Source: an uncultured Anaeroplasmataceae bacterium
Lineage (GTDB): Bacteria > Bacillota_I > Bacilli_A > Acholeplasmatales > Anaeroplasmataceae
Length of the DNA stretch: 64,000 bases
Direction of reading: 5' to 3'
Assembly: GCA_910584005.1 (NCBI GenBank)
Contig: CAJTXR010000006.1
Coordinates: 1 to 64,000 of the forward strand
Positions 48,322-57,243 of this stretch are shown piece by piece (position 1 is the stretch's first letter; every line of letters begins with the position of its first letter). The notes beneath the pieces are model-generated. The model saw only the letters and a list, made by a program, of their open reading frames with translations. It was not told the DNA's origin and ran no database searches. A program made the translations under genes and the position numbers.

Positions 48322-49674
48322 ATGGAAGAGGGAAAGGTATATAAACTATATATTGAAGGATATGACATCAATGGGCTCGGTGTTGCAAAACAAGATGGCA
48401 TCATTGTTTTTGTCAGTCGTGCACTTCAAGGAGAAGTTGTTCTTGCTAAAATAACAAATCTACATAAAAAATATGCATTTGCTATCACAACAAAAGTTTT
48501 AGATTGTAGTATGGATCGAATGATAAGTCCTTGTCCTTATTATGAAGGCTGTGGTGGCTGTGATTTATTGCATTTACAATATAAAGTAGAATGTAAAATT
48601 AAAGAAGATAAGGTAAGAACCAGTTTTAAAAAAATTTGTCATTTAGAAAATTTCAAATTAAATCCAATAATAAAAAATAAACATATTTTAGGCTATAGAA
48701 ATAAAGTTCTTATGCCCTTTGGGTATGATAGTGATGACAATGTAGTCTATGGCTTTTACGAAAAGTTATCTCATGATTTGATCTCTATAGATAAGTGTGA
48801 AATTTCAAATCATTATGTAAATGATTTAATTGAGTTTGTACGTAGGTTTGTTAGTGTAATGCATATCCGTATTTATAATGAACAAGATTATACAGGTATA
48901 TTTAGAGGTGTTATGGTTAGAAATAATTATAAAAATGAAATGATGTTAGTTTTGATAACAACACAACCTTATGACTTTTCTAGATTTATTGAGTATATTG
49001 AGTCCGATTTTCCTTTAGTTCAATCCATCTATTTAAATATAAACGATAAGCAAACCAATGTGATGTTGTCAGATACTTATATTCATTTGTATGGAAAAGA
49101 ATCTTTAACCGAAACCATTTTAGGATTAAAATTTAATGTTTCGGCAGCTTCTTTTATGCAAGTGAATCATGATGCATGTGAAAAAATGTATTTAGAAGCC
49201 TTTCGCATGGCAGAGTTAAATGAACATATGAATGTGATAGATGCCTTTTGTGGAATGGGAAGTATTACATTAAATATTGCAAAACAGGTTCAACATGTAT
49301 ATGGAATAGAAATCGTACCAGAAGCTATTGCAAATGCAAATTTAAACAAAGAATTAAATGGCATATCTAATGCAACCTTTATCTGTGGTGCATGTGAAGA
49401 TGAAATAAAAAAATTGAGTCACCAAGGACAAATTGATTGTATCTTTTTTGACCCTCCTCGCAAGGGCTGTGAGGAAAGTTTTTTATCTGTGGTGGCGGAA
49501 ATGAAAATCCCCAAAATTATATATATCTCTTGTAATATTGCAACTGCATGTAGAGATATTAATTATCTAATCAGCAAAAATTACGAAGTAAAAGAAGTGA
49601 CTCCAATAGATTTATTTAGTAAAACTTCACATGTTGAGAGCATATGTCAGTTATCCTTAAGAACTGAAGTGTAA
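48322..49674 (+). CDS. 23S rRNA (uracil-5-)-methyltransferase (RlmD/RlmCD, TrmA family)
   Basis: 450 aa: N-terminal TRAM domain (~1-60), [4Fe-4S] cysteines in the CPYYEGCGGC region (~70-80) plus an earlier Cys, and a Rossmann methyltransferase domain with DAFCGMGSITL (SAM loop), FFDPPRKGC and ISCN with the catalytic Cys. It forms m5U in 23S rRNA; a U54 tRNA target is the alternative. Start ATG 48322 is 9 nt after AAGGGG; an ATG at 48318 is out of frame. Confidence 0.93.
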   Translation: MEEGKVYKLYIEGYDINGLGVAKQDGIIVFVSRALQGEVVLAKITNLHKKYAFAITTKVLDCSMDRMISPCPYYEGCGGCDLLHLQYKVECKIKEDKVRTSFKKICHLENFKLNPIIKNKHILGYRNKVLMPFGYDSDDNVVYGFYEKLSHDLISIDKCEISNHYVNDLIEFVRRFVSVMHIRIYNEQDYTGIFRGVMVRNNYKNEMMLVLITTQPYDFSRFIEYIESDFPLVQSIYLNINDKQTNVMLSDTYIHLYGKESLTETILGLKFNVSAASFMQVNHDACEKMYLEAFRMAELNEHMNVIDAFCGMGSITLNIAKQVQHVYGIEIVPEAIANANLNKELNGISNATFICGACEDEIKKLSHQGQIDCIFFDPPRKGCEESFLSVVAEMKIPKIIYISCNIATACRDINYLISKNYEVKEVTPIDLFSKTSHVESICQLSLRTEV

Positions 49675-49889
49675 CATATTCTCAAAGGATAGTTATTATT
49701 AAAATTAATAGTAAATTAGTATTCATGTAATCTTGAGTTTTTATAAGTAATTTAAGCGAAAAAGAATACGTTACAATTTTTATTGATTAGTATTATTTTG
49801 GAATTAATATTTTTTTAATTAGATATATATTTGCCATTATGGAAGTATTTAGATTTATTGAAATAAAAGTATTTGAAAGGAGAATATGT

Positions 49890-50552
49890 ATGAAAAAAGT
49901 ATTTTTTCTTTGTTTTCTATTTGGTATATTTTTTTTATCATCATGTTCTAATTCAAAATATAAAAATATGACAGAAGCTGCAGCAAAAAGGGAATTCAAA
50001 CAATTGGTAGAATTTTTGGAAAATAATACAAAATTTTCTGCTATCAGTTTTTCTACAGACACTGAAGATTTAAATTTAGTCAATTATTATGATCCTGTAG
50101 ACTCTCTTGAGTTAGGGAGTATGCATACTTATGATTTGAAAACTACACTGACAGGGAAATCTATTGAGTATATATATAAACATAATATGTATTATAAATA
50201 TGACTATAGTTCTGATAGTATTTTGCAAGAAAGTATGGAAATGATTGAATCGGATTTTAGAACCAATTATATGTGTGAACAAGCCATAAAGGTTGACTTA
50301 GATAGTAGTATGGATTTTGATTATGAAGTTTCTAGTCATAAAAATTTATGGAATTTTAATTCCACCTATTCTCTATCAATTGTGAGTACATTTGAAGAAT
50401 ATTATATGTTATCCTTTGTTTTTTTAGGGAATGAATATATAATTCATAATTTAACAATGTCAATAATGGCAATTGAATATGGATCAAAAACATATAGTTT
50501 TACTGGAATTACAGAAGACTCAAAAGAAATTACAATTGTTTTTCAAATTTAA
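49890..50552 (+). CDS. Lipoprotein of unknown function
   Basis: 220 aa: type II signal peptide with lipobox LSSC (Cys about residue 19), then a ~200-residue extracytoplasmic region of mixed strands with no recognised domain. AAAGGAG lies 7 nt before ATG 49890; an upstream in-frame ATG at 49839 lacks a site. The 215 bp upstream hold no other gene that I can support and no clear promoter. Confidence 0.75.
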   Translation: MKKVFFLCFLFGIFFLSSCSNSKYKNMTEAAAKREFKQLVEFLENNTKFSAISFSTDTEDLNLVNYYDPVDSLELGSMHTYDLKTTLTGKSIEYIYKHNMYYKYDYSSDSILQESMEMIESDFRTNYMCEQAIKVDLDSSMDFDYEVSSHKNLWNFNSTYSLSIVSTFEEYYMLSFVFLGNEYIIHNLTMSIMAIEYGSKTYSFTGITEDSKEITIVFQI

Positions 50553-50593
50553 ATTAATTAAAGAAAATGGAACAGAAAAGAGTTGAATCTTAA

Positions 50594-51166
50594 ATGAATT
50601 TGTATGAAGAAATTAAAAAATACCAGCCTATAAATCCTCAAGAGGAATATGATAAAAAGATTATGTTGTCATATATAGAAGAACAGAAGAACTACTTAAG
50701 ACGAGAAAATAAAATTGGTCATTTTACTGTTTCAATTTGGACAGTTAATAAAGAAAGAACGAAAACACTTATGGCTTACCATAAGATTTATAACTCTTGG
50801 GCATGGATTGGTGGTCATGCAGATGGCATTGAAGATTTACGGTGTGTTGCTTTACGTGAACTTGAAGAAGAAACGGGAGTCAAACATGCCACATTAGTTA
50901 GTGATGAGATATTTAGTTTGGAAATCCTAACAGTAAATGGTCATATAAAAAAAGGAGAATATGTTCCAAGTCATTTACATCTGAATATAACTTATTTAGC
51001 AGAGGCCGATGAAAAAGAAGAATTAATCATTAACGAAGAAGAGAATCAAGCAGTAAAGTGGTGGTCCTTTCAAGAAGCATTGGAAGTTCCAAATGAAAAA
51101 TGGGTTGTGGAAAATATTTATAAAAAGTTAATCTATAAATGCAAAAATATTAAAATGATCTCATAG
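50594..51166 (+). CDS. NUDIX hydrolase
   Basis: 190 aa. The Nudix box G-x5-E-x7-R-E-L-x-E-E-x-G is complete (residues ~76-98, beginning GHADGIED). The N-terminal part (~1-60) and the strand-rich core fit nucleotide-sugar or NADH-type pyrophosphatases, but the substrate is not readable. The ribosome site before ATG is poor. It ends in a terminator with the stop codon inside the stem and stands just before the starch locus. Confidence 0.9.
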   Translation: MNLYEEIKKYQPINPQEEYDKKIMLSYIEEQKNYLRRENKIGHFTVSIWTVNKERTKTLMAYHKIYNSWAWIGGHADGIEDLRCVALRELEEETGVKHATLVSDEIFSLEILTVNGHIKKGEYVPSHLHLNITYLAEADEKEELIINEEENQAVKWWSFQEALEVPNEKWVVENIYKKLIYKCKNIKMIS

Positions 51167-51190
51167 TTAATATCTATGAGATTTTTTATT
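51158..51190 (+). terminator. Terminator of the NUDIX gene
   Basis: ATCTCATAG (51158-51166) pairs with CTATGAGAT (51174-51182), then TTTTTATT. Confidence 0.85.
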
Positions 51191-51226
51191 TAAAAAAATA
51201 TTTTTAAAATAAAATAAAAAAACATA

Positions 51227-51255
51227 TTGTCATGTAAAATAAACTATGCTATAAT
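51227..51255 (+). promoter_or_regulatory. Promoter of the starch-binding lipoprotein
   Basis: -35 TTGTCA (51227-51232), 17-bp spacer, -10 TATAAT (51250-51255), with TGc before the -10. A palindromic operator starts at the next base. Confidence 0.85.
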
Positions 51256-51275
51256 ATACTTAATCGGTTAAGTAT
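51256..51275. promoter_or_regulatory. LacI-family-type operator
   Basis: ATACTTAATCGGTTAAGTAT is a 20-bp near-perfect palindrome (9 matching bases per arm around central TC/GG) with a CG-centred TTAA half-site, the usual form of LacI/GalR operators. It covers the predicted transcription start, so binding would repress. The LacI-family gene at 53234-54019 is the best candidate to bind it. Confidence 0.75.
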
Positions 51276-51309
51276 TTCAAAAAATAAAAAAATTATAGGA
51301 GATGAAACG

Positions 51310-53166
51310 ATGAAAAAAGCTATCAAATGGGTAGGTTTATTTGTCATTGCTATGGTTTGTATGGTATCTTTTACTTTACTAACAGCATGTAAAGAAGATA
51401 AAACACCCGAAGATAAAGAATTTACTGTTACCTTTTACGATGGGACTACAGTATTAGACACTCAGAAAGTAAAAGAAGGAGAAAAAGCAACGAGATGGGA
51501 GCCTACAAAAAAGGATTATACTTTCGTTGATTGGTATGCTACTCCAAATTTTGCTCATTTATTTGATTTTGATCAAGTAATTACTGAAAATAAGTCAGCA
51601 TTTGCTCAATGGACCTCTGCAACACAAAGTGTAGATACAAGAGAGTATTATATTGTGGGTAGTGGTACAAGTCCAGTTTTAAAGAATAGTAATTGGGGAA
51701 AAGTCATTGATAATACAATGAAGATGACTAAAGCAGCAGATAAGAATGAATACACATATACAACAGATTTACAAGTTGGAGATTTATTCCAGTTTGCAAT
51801 TAATGAATCTTGGCATAACCAAAGAGGTGTAGGGTACTTAACTGCTATGAAATTAGCTGATGGTACAGAAGCGTTTAGTGGAGCTGGAACCATTGGTGAT
51901 AATTCAGCATATAGAATGAATATTAAATGTGAATTTGCAGGAAATTATACATTTACCTTAACAACTCATCCAGATGATGATACTTATGAAACGACTCATC
52001 CAAGTTATACAGAGGCAGATAAAGAAGCTTTCAATATCAATTCATTAGATACAATTTCTTGGGTTCGCAATGGAGATGCAGCTACTCCAGTAGATGTAGT
52101 TACCGATTACTACATTAAAGGATCTGGCATCACAAATTGGAAAGATATGTATAATGCATCTACAAAAATGACTAACAAAGATGGCGTGTATACTTTGACT
52201 GTTTATTTAAAAGAAAATGAAGAATTCTTATTCTCTTCTTTAAATACAATTGGATCTGAAGTATCTACAGGAACAGAATATCTTCGTGCTAGCGATTTAG
52301 ATGAAGCTAGTAAAGCATTTATAGATCAAAAGCCAAGCTATAATATGGTAGCAAAGGCATCTGGAACATATACCTTCACTTATACAAAAGCAACTAAAGT
52401 TTTATCTGTAACATTTGATGCAACGAAAACTCCAGTTCCAACAGATTATTATATTGATGGAACTTTTGCAGAAGGTGTCGCTGATTGGAGTGGATATTGT
52501 TTTAATTCTCAATTTAAACTTGTAGAATTAGAGGCAGGGTCTGGTGTTTATGAAATCTCTAATGTTGCCTTAAAAGCTAATTCACAAATTATCATTCAAG
52601 CCTTTAAAGCAGGATCTACCGAACGCGGTGAATGGGGTACAGCTGGGTATAATGGTCTTGGAAGCTATAATTATACTTACTTATATAATGGCGGTACAGC
52701 ATTCTCAGCAGTTGGGGATGGAAATAACAATATTAAAGTTTTAACTGCTGGTAATTATGATATTACATTTGATAGTTATGCTAAAATGATTACTATGGTT
52801 GAACATATTGAAAGCAATGATAAATTAGATATTTACATTAAAGGCTCAAATATCAATTCATGGAGTCATGGGTGGTCTACAGATTATTTATTTACAATTT
52901 CATCTGATGAAACTCAGTATGAATATGTTCTTACTGTCGAAGAGGGCAAAAAAGTAGAATTTGGTTGTGAAAAGCATCCAAAAGGAGAAAAACAAGGCTA
53001 TGGTGAATATTTAGGTGTATCCGCTATGGGAACAGATGGAGATGCAAATGCACTATTTGTACCTGAAGCTGGATCTAACTTTACATGTTCTACAGCTGGT
53101 AAATATAAAGTAGTATATGTAATTGAAACTAAAGTTTTAAATTTCTATGCACTTCCAAATGCTTAA
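51310..53166 (+). CDS. Multi-domain lipoprotein, probable starch-binding
   Basis: 618 aa: type II signal peptide with lipobox LTAC (Cys about residue 27), an InlB/Flg_new-type repeat (~36-95), and four beta-sandwich modules with a common start 'YYIxGSG/DYYIKGS/DYYIDGT/IYIKGS' (at ~112, ~275, ~378, ~515) and end 'xYTFTYTKATKVLSVTF'. These resemble the SusE/SusF- or CBM-type starch-binding modules; that assignment is inference supported by context. The operator at its promoter and strong terminator indicate independent, sugar-controlled, probably high expression. Confidence 0.7.
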   Translation: MKKAIKWVGLFVIAMVCMVSFTLLTACKEDKTPEDKEFTVTFYDGTTVLDTQKVKEGEKATRWEPTKKDYTFVDWYATPNFAHLFDFDQVITENKSAFAQWTSATQSVDTREYYIVGSGTSPVLKNSNWGKVIDNTMKMTKAADKNEYTYTTDLQVGDLFQFAINESWHNQRGVGYLTAMKLADGTEAFSGAGTIGDNSAYRMNIKCEFAGNYTFTLTTHPDDDTYETTHPSYTEADKEAFNINSLDTISWVRNGDAATPVDVVTDYYIKGSGITNWKDMYNASTKMTNKDGVYTLTVYLKENEEFLFSSLNTIGSEVSTGTEYLRASDLDEASKAFIDQKPSYNMVAKASGTYTFTYTKATKVLSVTFDATKTPVPTDYYIDGTFAEGVADWSGYCFNSQFKLVELEAGSGVYEISNVALKANSQIIIQAFKAGSTERGEWGTAGYNGLGSYNYTYLYNGGTAFSAVGDGNNNIKVLTAGNYDITFDSYAKMITMVEHIESNDKLDIYIKGSNINSWSHGWSTDYLFTISSDETQYEYVLTVEEGKKVEFGCEKHPKGEKQGYGEYLGVSAMGTDGDANALFVPEAGSNFTCSTAGKYKVVYVIETKVLNFYALPNA

Positions 53167-53170
53167 ATTA

Positions 53171-53235
53171 AAACGCCCGTAGTATGAAATAAATAAAAAC
53201 GGGCGTTCCCTATTGGAACGTCCGTTTATTTTATT
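53171..53235. terminator. Competing-hairpin bidirectional terminator
   Basis: AACGCCCG (53172-53179) can pair with CGGGCGTT (53200-53207). The same middle arm extended to AACGGGCGTTCC (53198-53209) can pair with GGAACGTCCGTT (53215-53226, one G-T). The second hairpin is followed by TTATTTTATT on the plus strand and by TTTTTATTT on the minus strand, so it can end both convergent genes. Confidence 0.85.
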
Positions 53236-54019
53236 AAACTTTATAAGAGTGAACATCACATGTTTCGCGGCTTAACGCCTTATGAATACAAGTGGCAATT
53301 TGTTCACATATGGGAGAATAAAGGTCTTTGTATAATAGATTTACTGGACGTCCTTTAAAAAATTCTGCAAGGAGTCCATGTATCGTTAATACATTTTGAA
53401 TATTGATATTTTGTAGGTCTGTTCCGTTTTGAACAAAAATCACATTTTTAAAGGTATTTAATATTTGTTCCTTAAGCGTAAGATCTACTGGAGGAAGACT
53501 TACAAAATAATACTCATTTTTAAAATATTTGTCGGCTTGTTTTTTTAGTTTTTTATAGTCGATAGTAACTTGAAAAAAGAGTTTATCTTCAACAAGACAA
53601 TTTACAGCAATCAAAGGAATATAATTTTGATTACCAATTTTATAAAAAGTTTCTTTAGAAACATTATAAGCGATAATTGCATCTGCATTGGATATTTTAC
53701 CAAATGGAGGCATAGTAAAAACAATACCAAAGTTTTCTCTTAGAAAAATTGAAAGTCCTTCAAGAATATTGACAAACTCAGCTTTTTCTATATATCCTTG
53801 TGTTTCAGTGCATACTGCAATGAGTTTGGATGTAGAAGAACGTAAGTTTTTGGCAAATACATTCGGTTTATAATTGAGCATATTGATAACATGCCATATT
53901 TTGTTTTTGGTTTCCTCACTTATTGTCTGTCCTTGTTTGTTGTTAATAACATAGGATACTGTTGCTACAGAAACACCAGCTTCTTTGGCAATATCGTGAA
54001 TAGTTACTCTTTTTTCCAT
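53234..54019 (-). CDS. Short LacI-family regulator
   Basis: 261 aa. The N-terminal HTH is canonical (VTIHDIAKEAGVSVATVSYVINN, ~5-27) with hinge helix (YKPNVFAKNLRSS, ~50-62). The effector part is only ~195 residues instead of ~275, with weak similarity to periplasmic-binding folds, so ligand and mode may be unusual. Its -10 lies 7 bp before ATG and there is no ribosome site, so the mRNA looks leaderless. It is divergent from the GH13-mal operon and the likely regulator of the locus. Confidence 0.88.
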   Translation of the reverse strand: MEKRVTIHDIAKEAGVSVATVSYVINNKQGQTISEETKNKIWHVINMLNYKPNVFAKNLRSSTSKLIAVCTETQGYIEKAEFVNILEGLSIFLRENFGIVFTMPPFGKISNADAIIAYNVSKETFYKIGNQNYIPLIAVNCLVEDKLFFQVTIDYKKLKKQADKYFKNEYYFVSLPPVDLTLKEQILNTFKNVIFVQNGTDLQNINIQNVLTIHGLLAEFFKGRPVNLLYKDLYSPICEQIATCIHKALSRETCDVHSYKV

Positions 54020-54026
54020 ATTAATT

Positions 54027-54054
54027 ATTATATCAATTTTAAAAAAAATGTCAA
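54027..54054 (-). promoter_or_regulatory. Promoter of the LacI-family gene
   Basis: Read on the minus strand: consensus -35 TTGACA (54054-54049), 16-bp spacer, consensus -10 TATAAT (54032-54027). The start codon (54019) falls at the expected transcription start. For the divergent GH13 gene only a weak pair (TTACTC, 16 bp, TATTAT) is seen. Confidence 0.85.
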
Positions 54055-54072
54055 CAACAAAGAGGTATTGTT

Positions 54073-55755
54073 ATGGATGAAAAAGCAATATTACACTCTC
54101 CCGAATCAAAGTACTGTTTTGCGTTAAATGCAAATACAATTTGTTTAAGATTAAGAATATCAAAAGAAGATTTTCCGGATGAAATTAAAGTGATTTATGG
54201 TGGGAAATATACTTTCGCTTTAGAACGTAATTCAGTAAAAATGAAAAGAAGTTTTGAAGATAGATTATATGCCTACTATACTGTAACTTTGACAATAACC
54301 GATTTAAGATTTGTCTATGTTTTTGAAATCACAAATGCCAATACAGTTTATTTTTATTCGGAGGATGGATTAACAAATAAATATGATTTTGAATTAAGCT
54401 ATTACAATTGTTTTCAGTATGCCTATATTAACGAATGTGATTTAATTCAACCAGTAGAATGGATGAAAACAGCTACGTTCTATCAAATTTTTATCGATCG
54501 ATTTAATATAGGAAATGTTAACAAGGATAAAAGTTATATTACACTAGATTGGGGAGAACTTCCCACACCAAAAAGTTTTGCAGGGGGAGATATAAAAGGA
54601 ATTACAGAGAAATTATATTATTTAAAAGGATTAGGAATTAATGCTTTGTATTTAACTCCTGTTTTTCGTTCAATCTCAAATCATAAATATGATATCAGCG
54701 ATTATTATGAAATTGATGAGCACTTTGGGAACAAGAGTGATTTAAAAGAATTGATAGATACAGCTCATCGCATGGGAATTAAAGTGGTATTGGATGCGGT
54801 TTTTAATCATTGTAGTGATAATTTAATCCAATTTCAAGATGTTTTAAAAAAGGGTAAACAATCCGAATTTTATGATTGGTTTATAATAACCAATGATTCC
54901 CCATTAGAATATGAAATGTTTGGGGCTTGTGCATATATGCCAAAGCTTAATACATCGAATCCTAAAGTTTGTAAATATTTACTTGATATTGCAACTTATT
55001 GGATTAAACAATTTGACATTGATGGGTGGAGATTAGATGTTTCCGATGAAATTTCTCATGACTTTTGGCGTCAGTTTCGTAAAGCAGTTAAAGAAACGAA
55101 ATCCGATTGTGTATTGATAGGTGAAAATTGGCATGATGCAAATATTTATCTTCGAGGCGATCAATTTGATTCTATAATGAATTACGCTTTTACTAAAGCA
55201 TGTTTAGATTTTTATGCTTTTCATGAATTTACTGCTCAAGATATGGCTTCAAAACTAAATGAAATTTTAATGCGGAACACAGATCCAATTAATGATATGA
55301 TGCTGAATCTTTTAGATACACATGATACCCATCGGTTTTTAACAAGAGTTAATGGAAATCAAAATCAATTAATGAGTGCTCTTGCTTTAACTTATTTTTA
55401 TCCTGGAGCTCCATGCATTTATTATGGAACTGAAAATGCGATGGAGGGTGGATATGATCCAGATTGTAGAAGAACTTTTGATTGGACTTTAGAAAAAATA
55501 AATAACCCAGTAAAATCATTAATTCAAAAATTAACGATTTTAAAACATGAGAATAAATTTTCTTCTTCAGCAATTAAAATCTATGCAAAAGATAATTTAT
55601 TAATAGTTGATCGAGAAAATTTTAGACTCGTAATCAATGAAAGTGACAAGGATAAACCATATATGTGCAACACAATGCTTTTTTCAAATCTATTTGAAAA
55701 AAATGTATTGAAAAAAAATGGATTTGTAGTTCATTTGTTTTATCCTGAAAATTGA
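54073..55755 (+). CDS. GH13 cyclomaltodextrinase/neopullulanase (cytoplasmic)
   Basis: 560 aa: N-terminal CBM34-type domain (~1-125), then the GH13 barrel. No signal peptide. Catalytic signs: DAVFNHCSD, GWRLDVSDE (nucleophile Asp ~319), LIGENWH (acid Glu ~350) and LLDTHDTHR (Asp ~415). N-domain plus barrel is the form of GH13_20 enzymes, which open cyclodextrins and cut pullulan and maltodextrin. It is first in the operon with the ABC transporter. AGAGG 7 nt before ATG. Confidence 0.92.
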   Translation: MDEKAILHSPESKYCFALNANTICLRLRISKEDFPDEIKVIYGGKYTFALERNSVKMKRSFEDRLYAYYTVTLTITDLRFVYVFEITNANTVYFYSEDGLTNKYDFELSYYNCFQYAYINECDLIQPVEWMKTATFYQIFIDRFNIGNVNKDKSYITLDWGELPTPKSFAGGDIKGITEKLYYLKGLGINALYLTPVFRSISNHKYDISDYYEIDEHFGNKSDLKELIDTAHRMGIKVVLDAVFNHCSDNLIQFQDVLKKGKQSEFYDWFIITNDSPLEYEMFGACAYMPKLNTSNPKVCKYLLDIATYWIKQFDIDGWRLDVSDEISHDFWRQFRKAVKETKSDCVLIGENWHDANIYLRGDQFDSIMNYAFTKACLDFYAFHEFTAQDMASKLNEILMRNTDPINDMMLNLLDTHDTHRFLTRVNGNQNQLMSALALTYFYPGAPCIYYGTENAMEGGYDPDCRRTFDWTLEKINNPVKSLIQKLTILKHENKFSSSAIKIYAKDNLLIVDRENFRLVINESDKDKPYMCNTMLFSNLFEKNVLKKNGFVVHLFYPEN

Positions 55756-55788
55756 CAAAGGGTTTAAAAAAATTTAGGGAGGGATAAA

Positions 55789-57225
55789 ATGAAAAAAACA
55801 CTGCCAGCTTTAATTACCCATATTGCAATGGTACTTACTTTAATTATTGTTATGGGTATTCTTGGCATCATTGCCTCAGGCATGGCGACAGAAGGAAAAG
55901 AAAAATTTACTGGTGAATTAGAAAAAAATGTTATTATTCGTATTCTAGAAAACGATACGGCGAAAGAGCAAGGATATCTAAAAGAATTATTAGATGCATT
56001 TAATAAAGAATATGCATCCTATGGAATTACAGCAGTAGATGCAAATATGGATCAATACACTGATTTAGAAACAGGGGGTCCATATGGATATGGTCCAGAT
56101 GTTTTATATCAGGCCAATGATGCAGTAATGAAATATGTAGATGGGAAGCATATTTTGCCCCTTCCTATTCAAAAATTAGATTGTTATTCTTATGTGAGTG
56201 AGAATGCATGGAAGGCTTATCATTCAACAATTCAAGGACAAACCTTTACATTTGGAGTTCCTGTAAATATTCAACAACCGTTATTGTATTATCGTGCAGA
56301 TTTACTACCAAAAAATTGGAAGGAAGAATGGGATGATGATCAAAATGGCATTCCCGATATTATTGAAAACTGGACGGATTTATATCGTTATTCTAAACAG
56401 ATAAGACAAGAAAGCAATGGATCAAGATATGGATACATGAAATCATTAAATGATGGTTATTTTGCTTCAGGATATTTCTTTTCCTATGGGGGATATGTTT
56501 TTGGCGGTGAAGATGGTAAGGATACTAAAGATGTAGGCTTTTCTAAGAATAAAGGATATCTAGGGGCTAAAATTATTCGTCAATTGGCTACAATTATGAA
56601 TTTAGAATGTACAGAAGATACGATCACTAGAAATTCATACTCTCGTATGGCTCAAGGAACTTATTTTGCCACTATGACAACTCCAGATGTTTATACAATG
56701 TTTTTAAAAGAAATGAAGAATGCTGGTTATTCTGAAGAGTATGCAAAAGAGAATATTAAAATGGTTGATGTACCACGATTACCTAAAAGTGCAGATTTAG
56801 AGGATGAAAGTCAAGGATTCATGGATATGACAGTTATGGGTGGCATTAATGGATATGCGATAAGTTCATATACAAAAGCTCCTAATGCGGCCCTTGCTTT
56901 TGTTAATTTCGCAACATCCTATAAAATGATTCAAAAACGCTGTGAATTATTAGGAATATCTCCTGCTAGAAGTGATTTGGCTGATGAACTTGGTGGCCTA
57001 AATGAAACCATCAATAACAATTTAAATCTTGGTACAATTTATGTAATGCCAAGTGTTCGAGCTTTGGCTCAAGTTTGGACTCCTTTACAAACATTTTGTG
57101 CAAAACTAGCTGATGATGCATTGACTGGAAAAAATGCTTTTGTAACAGAAGAAGCATTAAAAACTGGAACCGAAAATGTGGATAAACAGATTTATGATGC
57201 AATCCATACGTTAGGTGGATCTTAA
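55789..57225 (+). CDS. malE: Maltodextrin/cyclodextrin ABC transporter binding protein
   Basis: 478 aa; family-1 solute-binding fold, with the N-terminal start of the mature domain VIIRILEND and the closing helix NVDKQIYDAI. The signal region (~10-32, ending ASGMATEG) has no lipobox Cys: the protein seems held by an uncleaved N-terminal helix or cut by signal peptidase I. Most Gram-positive binding proteins are lipoproteins. AGGGAGGG before ATG. It is followed by malF (19 nt). Confidence 0.88.
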   Translation: MKKTLPALITHIAMVLTLIIVMGILGIIASGMATEGKEKFTGELEKNVIIRILENDTAKEQGYLKELLDAFNKEYASYGITAVDANMDQYTDLETGGPYGYGPDVLYQANDAVMKYVDGKHILPLPIQKLDCYSYVSENAWKAYHSTIQGQTFTFGVPVNIQQPLLYYRADLLPKNWKEEWDDDQNGIPDIIENWTDLYRYSKQIRQESNGSRYGYMKSLNDGYFASGYFFSYGGYVFGGEDGKDTKDVGFSKNKGYLGAKIIRQLATIMNLECTEDTITRNSYSRMAQGTYFATMTTPDVYTMFLKEMKNAGYSEEYAKENIKMVDVPRLPKSADLEDESQGFMDMTVMGGINGYAISSYTKAPNAALAFVNFATSYKMIQKRCELLGISPARSDLADELGGLNETINNNLNLGTIYVMPSVRALAQVWTPLQTFCAKLADDALTGKNAFVTEEALKTGTENVDKQIYDAIHTLGGS

Positions 57226-57243
57226 GAAGAGGAGATATAAAAA

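Noticed and set aside
49675..49889. Terminator or regulatory RNA between the methyltransferase and lipoprotein genes
   Set aside because: Only weak AT-rich pairings (for example CTCAA...TTGAG with a very long loop) are visible; nothing convincing.
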